NCBI GenBank assembly: GCA_018433775.1
Contig: JAHDQN010000013.1
Span: forward strand, 124,001 to 188,000
Direction: 5' to 3'
Length of the DNA stretch: 64,000 nt
Source of the DNA: Deltaproteobacteria bacterium
Lineage (GTDB): Bacteria > Desulfobacterota > Desulfomonilia > UBA1062
Below the pieces are notes generated by a model that was not told where the DNA came from, did no database searches, and saw nothing but the letters and a program-made list of their open reading frames with translations. Made by a program: the position numbers and the translations under genes. Numbering within the stretch: position 1 is the stretch's first letter; every line of letters starts with the position of its first letter. Of the stretch, positions 14,636-23,592 are shown in pieces.

Positions 14636-16119
14636 ATCCCACCTCCCATGAATGGTTCGATTTTCACGATCATAAATGAGTTGCCTTTTTGAACAACTGT
14701 GATCTTCGCGGTTACGTTCTTGCGTTTTATAATTAGCCGGTCATGCATTGATGCCGGTATGAGTTCCTTGCCTTTACCAAAGGCTCTTCGATTTTCCGAG
14801 CGTGCAAGCACGGTGGCATCCTGGGCCCTCCATTCAAGCGTGGCCTTTTCCCAGCTTTCCTCCACAACTGGTTCGGGCTCTTTTTTCTGGACAGCAATAG
14901 TTGGGTTGTCTTCCGGTTGCGAAAATCTCATCCACCCCATGGGCACCCATTGATTATGCTCCTTTTCCCAGACACGCCTGGTTTTTGGAGCAGGGTCATT
15001 GCCTCTGTTATGGCCGCAGATGTTTCTGATTTCCGTTCTTACGCCGGGAGAGAGCACTCCATCAACGGTAGTAGACAGCATCCCGGAGCCAAACCCGATC
15101 CTGAGAAAAGAGCCTTGTTGTTTCTCATACCAAGTATAAAGGCCTTGTGCCGCGTATCTGGCATCCGCGTCTTTGGGTTTAGAGTTCACTGAAAAATGTT
15201 TTTTCTCATGATCAAAGATGTCTTTATTCATGTTCCAGGCATTGTGAAGGAGTCCATTGAGATCTTTTATATACCAATCTTCTGCCTTGAAATGATCGAA
15301 TAGCGCCGTATCCCAAATCAGTTCGGTCATGAACTTTCCGGCTATGACCGCCTCCACCCAAATCTCAAGAGGCCAACCAGTTTTTTTCTGTTTGCTCCAA
15401 TACACCTCACCTGAAGCATTCTTAGAGAGAAATTGCAGTTTTATCAACCTGGATTCAACCTGGCCAATGGGGTATGCATCTCGTACAGTCAAGCACCGCA
15501 AGATGTCCCGATTTGGGCCGTCTTTTTGATCTGTGCCCGGAATCCTAAAGTTTTGCAGAATATCCTCTTGAAGAATCTTGTATGAAAATCGTTTTTTGGC
15601 TTTTTCTTTATTACCCGATGAAAGTTGCCATAGATTATTTTCAACCCATGACTCCTTTTCTTCTCTCAATCTTGAATCGCTGGATAAAATCCCATGCAGG
15701 AACCCTGTCCGCAGGGTTCCTTTTATAGATGTGCCAGGGATAAAGACCTGACCACGGGCGTCACGAAGAAAGGGTCTGAAATTCCCCATTCTGTTTTCGC
15801 CACCGTGTATTGAGATTGAGCGCAATGTGATACTCCGGATAATCTTGTCCATGTCTTTGAGGTTTTTCCCTTTTAGGTATTCGGCAATGGAACGGAAGCC
15901 TGAGCTGACCGAGTCAACAAAATCATCAATTAGATTATAGGTCAGAAGAAATGCACAAAATTTATTCTCGTCAATGATATAGGCTTTGCCTTTATGTATT
16001 ATGAAGTCCGTATTACGAAGACTGCCTTCACGTGTCCCTATGTGAATTGGCGAGATAACTTCAAGGATCACTGGTATTGTAAATTTCAGATCCTTCTTTT
16101 CAGCAGATACCGTTTTCAT
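14632..16119 (-). CDS. csm5: Type III-A effector subunit Csm5
   Basis: The 495-residue RAMP protein shows SPIHIGTREGSLRNTDFI near the N-terminus, IPGTSIKGTLRTGFLHGIL (about residues 130-150) and a glycine-rich loop GSFLRIGFGSGMLSTTVDG, the Csm5 pattern. Csm5 caps the crRNA 3' side of the Csm complex. It is longer than many Csm5 proteins: the last ~90 residues form a basic tail (RLIIKRKNVTAKITVVQKG) that could bind RNA. It overlaps csm4 by 4 bp and the CARF-RelE gene by 4 bp. Confidence 0.93.
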   Translation of the reverse strand: MKTVSAEKKDLKFTIPVILEVISPIHIGTREGSLRNTDFIIHKGKAYIIDENKFCAFLLTYNLIDDFVDSVSSGFRSIAEYLKGKNLKDMDKIIRSITLRSISIHGGENRMGNFRPFLRDARGQVFIPGTSIKGTLRTGFLHGILSSDSRLREEKESWVENNLWQLSSGNKEKAKKRFSYKILQEDILQNFRIPGTDQKDGPNRDILRCLTVRDAYPIGQVESRLIKLQFLSKNASGEVYWSKQKKTGWPLEIWVEAVIAGKFMTELIWDTALFDHFKAEDWYIKDLNGLLHNAWNMNKDIFDHEKKHFSVNSKPKDADARYAAQGLYTWYEKQQGSFLRIGFGSGMLSTTVDGVLSPGVRTEIRNICGHNRGNDPAPKTRRVWEKEHNQWVPMGWMRFSQPEDNPTIAVQKKEPEPVVEESWEKATLEWRAQDATVLARSENRRAFGKGKELIPASMHDRLIIKRKNVTAKITVVQKGNSFMIVKIEPFMGGGI

Positions 16120-17111
16120 ACTACCACCCAGGGAAAAAGAAACGAAAGCCCGGAGCGATAGACTATATGAGAAAGTCCGAGTGCTTGCGCATCATCGGGT
16201 GTAACATCCACCAGCATCCCCCTGACCAGTTGATTCACTACGCTGCCCTCGCTGAACATGCGTAATCTTTTGCGCTTGAGTGTAGTGGTGTTTCTGCCGC
16301 TCACTATATAACCCCGGGTTTCAAAGAAATTCCATGCCGCAAAGATATCTTTTATCTGTGGTTTTTCCTTGGAATTTGGGTAATAGCTTGACAAAAGAAC
16401 ATATCTCTTCTGTGTTCCCTCTTCTTTGCACCATGAGGCCGGGGGAGTCTCAAAACCCGAAAATTCAAATGTGCCGAACCCATAGGTGCGCTCCCCACCC
16501 AGACCTAAGTCACCAAGCATGATAAATGCGCTCTCCAGGATACTCTTCCAGGCATCATCGCGTACGTGGACAAGTCCGAATAACCCGGCATCTTTTTTGA
16601 AATGGATCACCCCACAACGCCAGATACTGCTATTTTCGCTTTGCCTGTCTAGCGCAACCCTTGGTCTCAGCTCTTCCTCGTATGCTCTTTTTAATAATGA
16701 TTCGCTACGAACCTTGATCCGCTCTATGTCATCAAAGCTGAGACGGGTGTCCCCAAGCCATGTCTGAACATCTTCCGGGCAAAGATATTGAATCTTTTTG
16801 ATCTCCTTGCCAAAACTCCGCAAAGTTTCGTTATCAACAGAGGGCCTGCATAAAGGCTTGGGTAAAGCATACCGGACAGCTTCATCTCCACTGCGTTGGT
16901 AAAGGAACAGGGAACTCAGGATAAAGCCTGGGGTATCACTCCGTAGAATCTCCACCGCCTCATCGGCTTTGCCGAGCACGCACAATGCATTGACCAGCGC
17001 TGAAGTGAGGGCGTCGGAGGTAAGCGTGAAATGTGAATTCTCCATGCCGATGCCGGTTGCGCCAAAATGCACCGGCCCCGTGAAGGTAAGCCTGTAGAGA
17101 TACGTGTTCAT
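16116..17111 (-). CDS. csm4: Type III-A effector subunit Csm4
   Basis: This 331-residue RAMP begins YLYRLTFTGPVHFGATGIGM and contains GDLGLGGERTYGFGTFE, the glycine-rich loop of Csm4, plus a C-terminal RAMP half ending SGLSFLFPWVVV. Csm4 binds the crRNA 5' handle and Cas10, anchoring the base of the complex. AAGGGAT lies before the ATG. It sits 3 bp after csm3 and overlaps csm5. Confidence 0.93.
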   Translation of the reverse strand: MNTYLYRLTFTGPVHFGATGIGMENSHFTLTSDALTSALVNALCVLGKADEAVEILRSDTPGFILSSLFLYQRSGDEAVRYALPKPLCRPSVDNETLRSFGKEIKKIQYLCPEDVQTWLGDTRLSFDDIERIKVRSESLLKRAYEEELRPRVALDRQSENSSIWRCGVIHFKKDAGLFGLVHVRDDAWKSILESAFIMLGDLGLGGERTYGFGTFEFSGFETPPASWCKEEGTQKRYVLLSSYYPNSKEKPQIKDIFAAWNFFETRGYIVSGRNTTTLKRKRLRMFSEGSVVNQLVRGMLVDVTPDDAQALGLSHIVYRSGLSFLFPWVVV

Positions 17112-17114
17112 TTT

Positions 17115-17945
17115 TTATCCCTTGAAGGGCTGAAAGAATTCCGCCAGCTTGCTTACATCATCTAAATTCTTAACTTCCTTGGTTTGTCCTGGTTCTCCAC
17201 GGTAATATCCCAGTTTTCTGGCCTGAATCTTGTTGAATTCGAGCTTCACCTGACCGTATCCCCGTGATCCGTGTCCGCCCAGAGCGTCATCGTGCAGCAG
17301 ATTGACGGCAAGTCTCAGATTTTCAAGATCGGCGGTTATAGTCTCGGCATCCTCGACATCGTACACCATGGACAACCTGAATTTTGCCCCTTTCGGCACC
17401 CGCTCGAGATTGCGCGGATTCGCGGCCGATGTTATGCGATCAATGCTGTTCTCGAATTTCCACTCGGTATACAAGAGTCCTGATTCAAGGTTTTCAAGAT
17501 CGGACGCGTTCCCAAGACATAAATCCCGCACCTTCAGTCGCGCAGGGAAGTTCCGGGTTCTTTCACCAGACCCGGTCGACCCAAACAGCCGGCATACCGG
17601 GCATTGCAATGCACCAGGGTAATCCAGTTCCATATCCATAAAATTTCTATTCTTACTTTTTCCTGCATTCCAGTCATTACATTCATGGCGGTTTATTTCG
17701 CTACCGCCATTACGGTTTGGGTACAGATCCGGATGGGCTTTTTCTAAAAGGGCTCTCAGCTTGCCTTTCAATGAAGAACCAGGAATATATGGTTCATTTG
17801 ACATGGGATCTCTTACCACAGGTGAATCTATGGCCCCGATCTCCATATTGTCATTGGATGCCCCGATATGCAGCCCGGTTACGCACTCCAATATGCCTGA
17901 TAATTCTATTTTACCGATCAATTTGCGATTTTTCATTGGGTCCAT
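17115..17945 (-). CDS. csm3: Type III-A backbone subunit and target-RNA nuclease Csm3
   Basis: The 276-residue RAMP contains GLHIGASNDNMEIGAIDSPVV and IPGSSLKGKLRALLE. The Asp of GAIDSPV (D40) corresponds to the catalytic D33 known from Streptococcus thermophilus Csm3, so target RNA cleavage at 6-nt intervals should be intact. A GGHGSRGYGQV glycine-rich loop is present. The first ATG is used because GGGAGGTG sits about 8 bases upstream. It lies 14 bp after csm2. Confidence 0.95.
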   Translation of the reverse strand: MDPMKNRKLIGKIELSGILECVTGLHIGASNDNMEIGAIDSPVVRDPMSNEPYIPGSSLKGKLRALLEKAHPDLYPNRNGGSEINRHECNDWNAGKSKNRNFMDMELDYPGALQCPVCRLFGSTGSGERTRNFPARLKVRDLCLGNASDLENLESGLLYTEWKFENSIDRITSAANPRNLERVPKGAKFRLSMVYDVEDAETITADLENLRLAVNLLHDDALGGHGSRGYGQVKLEFNKIQARKLGYYRGEPGQTKEVKNLDDVSKLAEFFQPFKG

Positions 17946-17959
17946 AAATATTCACCTCC

Positions 17960-18406
17960 CTAATTGGTTCCACCGTGGTAGCGGTGATACGCAATAATGC
18001 CTTCGATGAGCCGCAGGAGCTTTTCAAAATTTCCCCGAGACTCGGCCCCGGACTTGATGGCCGGATCGAGGACGTTCATAAGCGGTTTGATCTTTTCTTC
18101 CCTGCCGGCGGCATAAGCAAGCTTGGGGCGCAGGAGGATTACTGAACCCTTGATTTGTTCAAAATCGCCCTTTTTCAACCTGGCTTCAATCCGCCTCACG
18201 GCGTCAAGGAATCTGCGTATCTGGTTGACCTTTATACCCATTGAACCTTCTGAATTATTACGCTTCGCATATTTCCCTTTTACCAGAAAGAATCCAACTT
18301 CCTCCGCTATCTTGACTATCCTGTCGATGCTTACTCTCTCAAGATCCGTCAGTTCACGACTATATTCATAGCAACACTTGTCCAAAGGTTTTAGATTTTC
18401 ACTCAT
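17960..18406 (-). CDS. csm2: Type III-A small subunit Csm2
   Basis: The 148-residue mostly helical protein (MGIKVNQIRRFLDAVRRIEA; LLRPKLAYAAGR; FEKLLRLIEGIIAYHRYHGG) is the small subunit that forms the inner filament along the crRNA-target duplex. It overlaps cas10 by 4 bp and has AAAGGAG before the ATG. Length and position are normal for III-A. Confidence 0.92.
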   Translation of the reverse strand: MSENLKPLDKCCYEYSRELTDLERVSIDRIVKIAEEVGFFLVKGKYAKRNNSEGSMGIKVNQIRRFLDAVRRIEARLKKGDFEQIKGSVILLRPKLAYAAGREEKIKPLMNVLDPAIKSGAESRGNFEKLLRLIEGIIAYHRYHGGTN

Positions 18407-20853
18407 TGTTTATTCTCCTTTCTCATCATCATCAGAATCATCAGGACCACCATCTCAAGGGTATGCCAATCGACGCTGGTTGAAAAAACGAAGTTCTTCA
18501 GGCTGCTCCATGACTTTTCAAAGCCTTTGCTGGGTCTGAAGCGCCCAAATAAATACACCAGATGCGGAAGATGCCAAACAGCATCCTTTTTCTTTCTGTG
18601 ATCCCTGAATAAAAGCAGCATCCGATACAACATGCCCCGGCTGAGGGAACCCTCCGGGAGATCAATACGGTTTTGGCCAAGCGTAAAAAGGTCGGCAAGG
18701 GATCGTATGCGTTCTTGAAAAAGGTCGACGAGGTTCCATTTGAACACATGCTCGCAACTAAAAATCGTTATGGACTGTTTCGTGCCGCCCTTGGCAGCCT
18801 TTTCCGCTGTGTGCGCCTGCTGCGCCAGATGATAGATAGGATCATGTGAATCTCCCAGGATCATGCCTCCTGAAACAGTGATAAAGGGATTTGCCGTGAA
18901 TCTTCTCAAGGCGGCATTGATATCGAAAGAAGATTCCATGATGTCCAGCCAGTGGCCGATCAGAAAAAGGTCATCACCTCCTGAATACACGATGGTCAAG
19001 TTGCGCCTTATATTCCTTCTGTCCCATAACAGAAAGGGTAAGGGATACCCTTCGTCCATTCCGAGGATGCCATTTATATGGTACTTGAAGAACAGGCTCA
19101 TGTTCCGGGAAAGAGAAGCCATGCGTGAGAGCGTGCGTTCGTTTTCGGGGACTGATTGGGAGAAAATGGTTCCCAGATTATCTACGTCCATTTTTAGAAC
19201 GCCTATTCTGTTCATGCCGAACCCTTGAAGTGCCATGTCCTCAAGCTCTCTGCAATTCTCTGGGAAAAAAATCCCCGCCATGAGAGGCCTGCTATGCGGG
19301 TGCACATAATCCGACAGGTCCCAATCATTCAGGTGAAACACAGCCGAAGCACCTTTGCCCGCCTCGTCTTTGTATGACTCGCCAATGTGATAAATGCAGT
19401 CATCGATGCGTATGTCATTCTCACTTGCCGGACGGTCTTTCATCCGATAGATCACTATACGCCCATTCTTTCGTGCCGCTGCCTGGAGAATGCTTCCAAG
19501 CAGGTACTGTTCACGGCAGTATTCACAGCAAAGGACTTCTGATTTATCATCCGATAAAGGAGTAAGCGGCTGGTCTTCTCTGCCGCAGATGCCGCAGTTT
19601 CTGGTGAGGCAGCTTTCTTCGGGCATGGCCGGTTCTTCGAAAAGATCTGCCAAGCGGTGCTCCCACTTACGCTGTTTTGATATCTCTATTTCCCTACTGA
19701 GTTCACGCCAAGGACCGGATGCATCACTGAAGTTCTGCTTTGCAAATGGCACAAACCCGACGTGCATTTGAAGAGACGCATTGAAGGATTTGAACAGGTA
19801 ATCATTGATCCTGGAGCGCACATGCGCAACAGTTTTCAAAGCTGCTTCAGTATTGGGAGCCAGGATATAGAAATGACCCCCGCCGGTAAAGATGATGTTG
19901 CACCGTGTTTGATCGAGCCCTTCAAGCAACATATCCACCGTATGTTCAATCAAAAGCTCCAGGTAGAAAGATCGGCCTTTGAGAGATTTGAGAGCACCTT
20001 TTGAGGATATTGTGTAAATGAAGCCTTGGACTCCGGATATGTCGCCACCAACCAAAAGCAGAGGTGCGGAGTTTGTATCACTGCTTATTTCCCAGTTGGT
20101 AATTTCATCCTTCAACACGCTTTCATTGAACTCTGATGGATACCTGGCGGCATAATAATCATAGAGACAAGATGCTGTCGCGGCAGTTATTTTCAGGTGA
20201 TCGAAAAGGGATATATCGGGATGCTTACGATAAGTGGATGCATCATCCTCGCCATAAACCTTCAGGGTGATGGAAGGGATGAAAGATGTATACTTTTCCA
20301 GAAGGTGGGCAACGGCATCGACATTATAATGACATGACTCCTGCTTTAGGATATCGAATTCACGTGAGAATCCGTCCCAGAAACGGCGATACGTATCCTT
20401 ATTGTTAGCCCCGGATTCTGCAAGGGGCTCGGTCCATTCCCCGAGAACAGCCAATGGATAATAGCTCATAGACGGGAAAGCGGGGTTATCCTTACCCATT
20501 GCAGGATCACGGACCCGGGAAAAGACATTGGCAAGTTGAATCTGACGATGCCATTCTTTACCTGTATCGTTTTGAGGATCATATTTTTTTCTTTCCGCTG
20601 CCGAGCAATTGTCAGCTTCGTAGATTATGAGGCTGATATTGGATTCCCATGTTTCGGGCTCGTTGCCATGATGGTCGCGGGATCCGGCAGAAACTATCCC
20701 TTCCCCATAGTGATCTTTTAACCACATATATCCTATTTGAACATGCGTCATGCCTTTGTCTTCTTCAAAGGCAGCACGCTGTTTGAACTTGCCAATATCA
20801 TGGAGCAAGGCACCAAGAACTATTTTGGTTTTCAATGGGATATCATTCATCAT
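18403..20853 (-). CDS. cas10: Type III-A signature protein Cas10/Csm1
   Basis: The 816-residue protein is the large Csm subunit. It has an HD nuclease domain (ALLHDIGKF, H18/D19; RDHHGNEP, 59-66), two palm domains, a zinc finger (CGICGR at 420-423 with CCEYC at 442-446) and the cyclase motif SGGDDLFLIG (GGDD 625-628). Both ssDNA cleavage and cyclic oligoadenylate synthesis should be possible, which agrees with three CARF genes nearby. AGGGAGA lies just before the ATG. It stands 70 bp after the CARF-wHTH gene, and that gap contains the palindrome at 20908-20919. Confidence 0.96.
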   Translation of the reverse strand: MMNDIPLKTKIVLGALLHDIGKFKQRAAFEEDKGMTHVQIGYMWLKDHYGEGIVSAGSRDHHGNEPETWESNISLIIYEADNCSAAERKKYDPQNDTGKEWHRQIQLANVFSRVRDPAMGKDNPAFPSMSYYPLAVLGEWTEPLAESGANNKDTYRRFWDGFSREFDILKQESCHYNVDAVAHLLEKYTSFIPSITLKVYGEDDASTYRKHPDISLFDHLKITAATASCLYDYYAARYPSEFNESVLKDEITNWEISSDTNSAPLLLVGGDISGVQGFIYTISSKGALKSLKGRSFYLELLIEHTVDMLLEGLDQTRCNIIFTGGGHFYILAPNTEAALKTVAHVRSRINDYLFKSFNASLQMHVGFVPFAKQNFSDASGPWRELSREIEISKQRKWEHRLADLFEEPAMPEESCLTRNCGICGREDQPLTPLSDDKSEVLCCEYCREQYLLGSILQAAARKNGRIVIYRMKDRPASENDIRIDDCIYHIGESYKDEAGKGASAVFHLNDWDLSDYVHPHSRPLMAGIFFPENCRELEDMALQGFGMNRIGVLKMDVDNLGTIFSQSVPENERTLSRMASLSRNMSLFFKYHINGILGMDEGYPLPFLLWDRRNIRRNLTIVYSGGDDLFLIGHWLDIMESSFDINAALRRFTANPFITVSGGMILGDSHDPIYHLAQQAHTAEKAAKGGTKQSITIFSCEHVFKWNLVDLFQERIRSLADLFTLGQNRIDLPEGSLSRGMLYRMLLLFRDHRKKKDAVWHLPHLVYLFGRFRPSKGFEKSWSSLKNFVFSTSVDWHTLEMVVLMILMMMRKENKQ

Positions 20854-20907
20854 ATTCTCCCTGACTCGAGTTGACTTCTATTCATAATCAACTCATCCAT
20901 TAAAGCT

Positions 20908-20919
20908 CCGCAACGTTGC
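20908..20919 (-). promoter_or_regulatory. Candidate operator upstream of cas10 (GCAACGTTGCGG)
   Basis: In the 70-bp gap between the CARF-wHTH gene and cas10, the minus strand reads GCAACGTTGCGG, identical over 12 bases to the site upstream of cas1. The core GCAACGTTGC is a perfect palindrome. It could bind a dimeric regulator, the adjacent CARF-wHTH protein being the obvious candidate. Confidence 0.5.
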
Positions 20920-20923
20920 AGCC

Positions 20924-22045
20924 TCATATGATAACCCGGATACGCTCCCGCGGGATGCGTATACCGAAGCGGGTATCTGGTTTTTTGCCTTTTGATTCGA
21001 TGACCAGCTCGTGGGAGGCGCTCAGCCCGAAGGTAGCAATAATGTCGTGTTTCAGCTTGCTCTTGTATGAGTTGAAGTTCTGCGCGTTCAGGTTCGTGAT
21101 GCCTGTGTCGCTCATCGCAGAAAGATCCCTGGTGCCGGCGATCGTGCGATAGATATCCATAATCTGGCCGGTGCGGTCGAGTATGCCGGTGATCGGCAGA
21201 TAGCACTGAGAGCAGGATCGGCAGCCTGTCTCCAGGGTGCAGGAGCGTTTCTCCATCGCAAAGAAGGCGTACACCGCAAGGTGGGATGGGTGGACATCCA
21301 TCTCGCGGCCCTTATATCGCAGGCAGCCTGCGTTTAGATCCACCTCCAGCAGGGCCGGCTTTTCCCTGATGAGCGAGAGCATGAGAGCTGCCGGGTCTTT
21401 GGGCTCGCGCAGCATGTCTTCAGACAGTCTGTCCCGGAGGGACACGAACGGTATGAGCACCAGTTGCACCTCGGCATACTTTGTCTCCCGGACGTACGGC
21501 CTGCGATCACGGTCGCGCAGCTCGATGGGCGCAGAAATGGGCGGCGGATAGAAGAAATTCGGGTTGCTCTCGAATTCCGGCGTGACGAGCACATGGTAGA
21601 TGCGGTCCTGCACGCGGCCGTAGAACTGGGCTGCGGCCATCAGGCAGGCGCTCATGGTCTTGCGGCCTCCTGCTATGGAAAAGAAAACCGCCTGATTGGA
21701 GTCGTTCGTGAAGCGATAGGTGAACTCTGCGCAGGTTTTCATGAGCAGAGCGTTGTCGTCTTCGTCGCGGATGTCATCCAGTTCGATGCCCTTGGCATCT
21801 CGCACCACATGCACATGGTCGAAGGCAAAGGCGATGGTGCCCGGTGCTATTCGATAATCATCGAGATATTTCTGAAACATGCCGTCGTGCGGCGAGAGCA
21901 GGGTGGCGTAGATCTGCTCCTTGCCGGCGCGGGTGGTGATGACATGAATCTCGTCGATATGCCTTCCTTCCTTGTGCAGGGCATACAGAGTCTCGGTGAG
22001 CACCTGGGGGCTCAGTCCAACGACGGCGAGGAGGATGTTTTTCAT
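20924..22045 (-). CDS. CARF-wHTH CRISPR protein, NE0113/TIGR02584 family
   Basis: The 373-residue protein opens MKNILLAVVGLSPQVLTETL and has SIAGGRKTMSACLMAAAQ, both diagnostic of the Cas_NE0113 (TIGR02584) CARF family. The C-terminal part (LEVDLNAGCLRYKGREMDV, then HLAVYAFFAME and a later helical region) resembles a winged helix of the transcriptional-regulator type. It is probably a cOA-responsive regulator of this locus, though ring-nuclease activity by the CARF domain cannot be excluded. A cysteine cluster (CTLETGCRSCSQC, about 275-290) interrupts the winged-helix part and might bind metal. GGAGGA lies 10 bases before the ATG. Confidence 0.85.
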   Translation of the reverse strand: MKNILLAVVGLSPQVLTETLYALHKEGRHIDEIHVITTRAGKEQIYATLLSPHDGMFQKYLDDYRIAPGTIAFAFDHVHVVRDAKGIELDDIRDEDDNALLMKTCAEFTYRFTNDSNQAVFFSIAGGRKTMSACLMAAAQFYGRVQDRIYHVLVTPEFESNPNFFYPPPISAPIELRDRDRRPYVRETKYAEVQLVLIPFVSLRDRLSEDMLREPKDPAALMLSLIREKPALLEVDLNAGCLRYKGREMDVHPSHLAVYAFFAMEKRSCTLETGCRSCSQCYLPITGILDRTGQIMDIYRTIAGTRDLSAMSDTGITNLNAQNFNSYKSKLKHDIIATFGLSASHELVIESKGKKPDTRFGIRIPRERIRVII

Positions 22046-22079
22046 AGACAGGATTCCTCCCCGGTTATGGTGCCCTTAG

Positions 22080-23030
22080 TCATAACAGCTCCATTTCGAT
22101 TTTACCGAGACCGAAGGTAGTCTGTTTCCCGAGGTGCACTTCCTGGCAAAACCTCAAAATGGGAAGGTACTCGCCCGGCACATTCGCATACGTGACCTCT
22201 CCTACCATTCCCCCCATGAACATGGCCTGCTCCTGTCGGTTCGAGTAGCGCCTCCAGTCAAACCAGCGTATCGATGATTCGATGACCTGAACATCCATGG
22301 CGCGATGCACCAGGCCCTTATAATCGAGCTTCGGTTCGCCCGAACCGTGATAGGCGAAAAGAGATGACGACCTCCTCAATCCCGCCCGTACAAGGACATG
22401 GAAGGGTAAATCAGGTTCGAGCCTGCTTCTGTATTTCAGTCTCAAGGGAGTAACGAGGGTGATCTTCACGGCATATTCCTCAGCATGGTCCTGATGTTTA
22501 CCCATAAAATCGCTGGAAGAATATGTCTGTACGCACGGGACATTGCTCATCTCCCTTGTTACGCATGAATACAACTCACGCCCGCTGGAGCAGACAGACT
22601 TGAGAGCAAAGCCCCCAGCCTTTCCATTGATCCTCCTGCCGATTCCTGTCTTGCCGATCTGCTCCATGGCATAGACGAAGTATGGCAGGTACTCGTTTGC
22701 CTTGCCGAAGAGCAGAAGTGTAAACTCGAAAGATTCTCCCTGCCGATATTTGGTTTTCGTCTCTAGGGGCGGCTCTATGACATATGCATTGGGCGGGGCA
22801 GCTATTCTTTTTTTCTCGGGATGTGTTCCGTTGCCGTGAATACCTTCAAACACGAATGCATACACGCATGTCTGCCTCAGGAGACACTCCTCACATGACT
22901 GGCGCTTCAGTGCGCACACCACCTTTTTCAGGGCGTGGCCCAATAAGCCTCGGAAGGTGGAACCCTTGTATTCCGGGAGGGCGGCGTCGTCTTCAAATTC
23001 ACAGAAGAAATTATATCTGCCGAAAAGCAC
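22080..23030 (-). CDS. cas6: crRNA-processing endoribonuclease Cas6
   Basis: The RAMP-fold protein (about 316 residues) ends with EVHLGKQTTFGLGKIEM, the glycine-rich loop of Cas6, and carries an N-terminal cysteine cluster (CEECLLRQTC) common in the PF10040 Cas6 branch. It would cut the array transcript inside each repeat to leave the ATTGCGAC handle. I chose the GTG at 23030: AGGAAGG (23038-23044) is 7 bases before it, while the ATG at 23036 is only 1 base away. The longer frame begins at 23066. It is the first gene of the minus-strand cas operon, 34 bp before the CARF-wHTH gene. Confidence 0.9.
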   Translation of the reverse strand: MLFGRYNFFCEFEDDAALPEYKGSTFRGLLGHALKKVVCALKRQSCEECLLRQTCVYAFVFEGIHGNGTHPEKKRIAAPPNAYVIEPPLETKTKYRQGESFEFTLLLFGKANEYLPYFVYAMEQIGKTGIGRRINGKAGGFALKSVCSSGRELYSCVTREMSNVPCVQTYSSSDFMGKHQDHAEEYAVKITLVTPLRLKYRSRLEPDLPFHVLVRAGLRRSSSLFAYHGSGEPKLDYKGLVHRAMDVQVIESSIRWFDWRRYSNRQEQAMFMGGMVGEVTYANVPGEYLPILRFCQEVHLGKQTTFGLGKIEMELL

Positions 23031-23592
23031 TCTCATACCTTCCTGTAAACATGACATAAACAACAATACAACTTCAGCAATGTTGCGGTCTTGTGTTGCT
23101 TGTGATCAGCCTACGGCTCGATCAATTGTATGGAACATGATTACTAATAAATGCGTAGTTGGGATGTTCCTGGATCGGTTTATAAAGATGCTTTCAATCC
23201 ATCATCATCCCTGACCGTCACGCACGTATTTGGGATGCTAACGACCCCGTTGTATGGATCCTTATCAACTATTGGCATAAATCAAGTATAACTTATTGAG
23301 AAGATTTGTGCAAATGGTAAATACTGAAGTTTACTGAAGAGCAGACTCTTTGCCTCCCCCTCGTGTCTATCTGACGGCTGATGAGTTGTCCCGGATATCT
23401 GATCAAAACTATAAGCCCAAGCTGTCATAAATATTGAAGTATAGATATAGTGAGGATGTCTGTCTCGGGATAATATGGATGTCATCATTTGGGTACATTC
23501 GCCGACTCGGAGTGATTCTCACCTCATCCTTTCTCCCCGGCCCGGTTTCGTGGTATAGGCAGGCTTTAGATGGAAGAGGGGTGTTTGTTGAA
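23031..23592. other. Divergent promoter region between cas6 and recC
   Basis: This AT-rich stretch of about 560 bases holds no recognisable gene. It must contain the promoters of the leftward cas operon and the rightward rec operon. Its clearest element is the GCAATGTTGCGG site at 23077-23088. Confidence 0.6.
23077..23088 (+). promoter_or_regulatory. Candidate operator upstream of cas6 (GCAATGTTGCGG)
   Basis: This third copy of the 12-bp motif lies 47 bp before the cas6 start. It differs from the cas1 and cas10 copies by one base (T for C in the centre) and reads in the opposite direction, which matters little for a near-palindrome. Confidence 0.45.
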
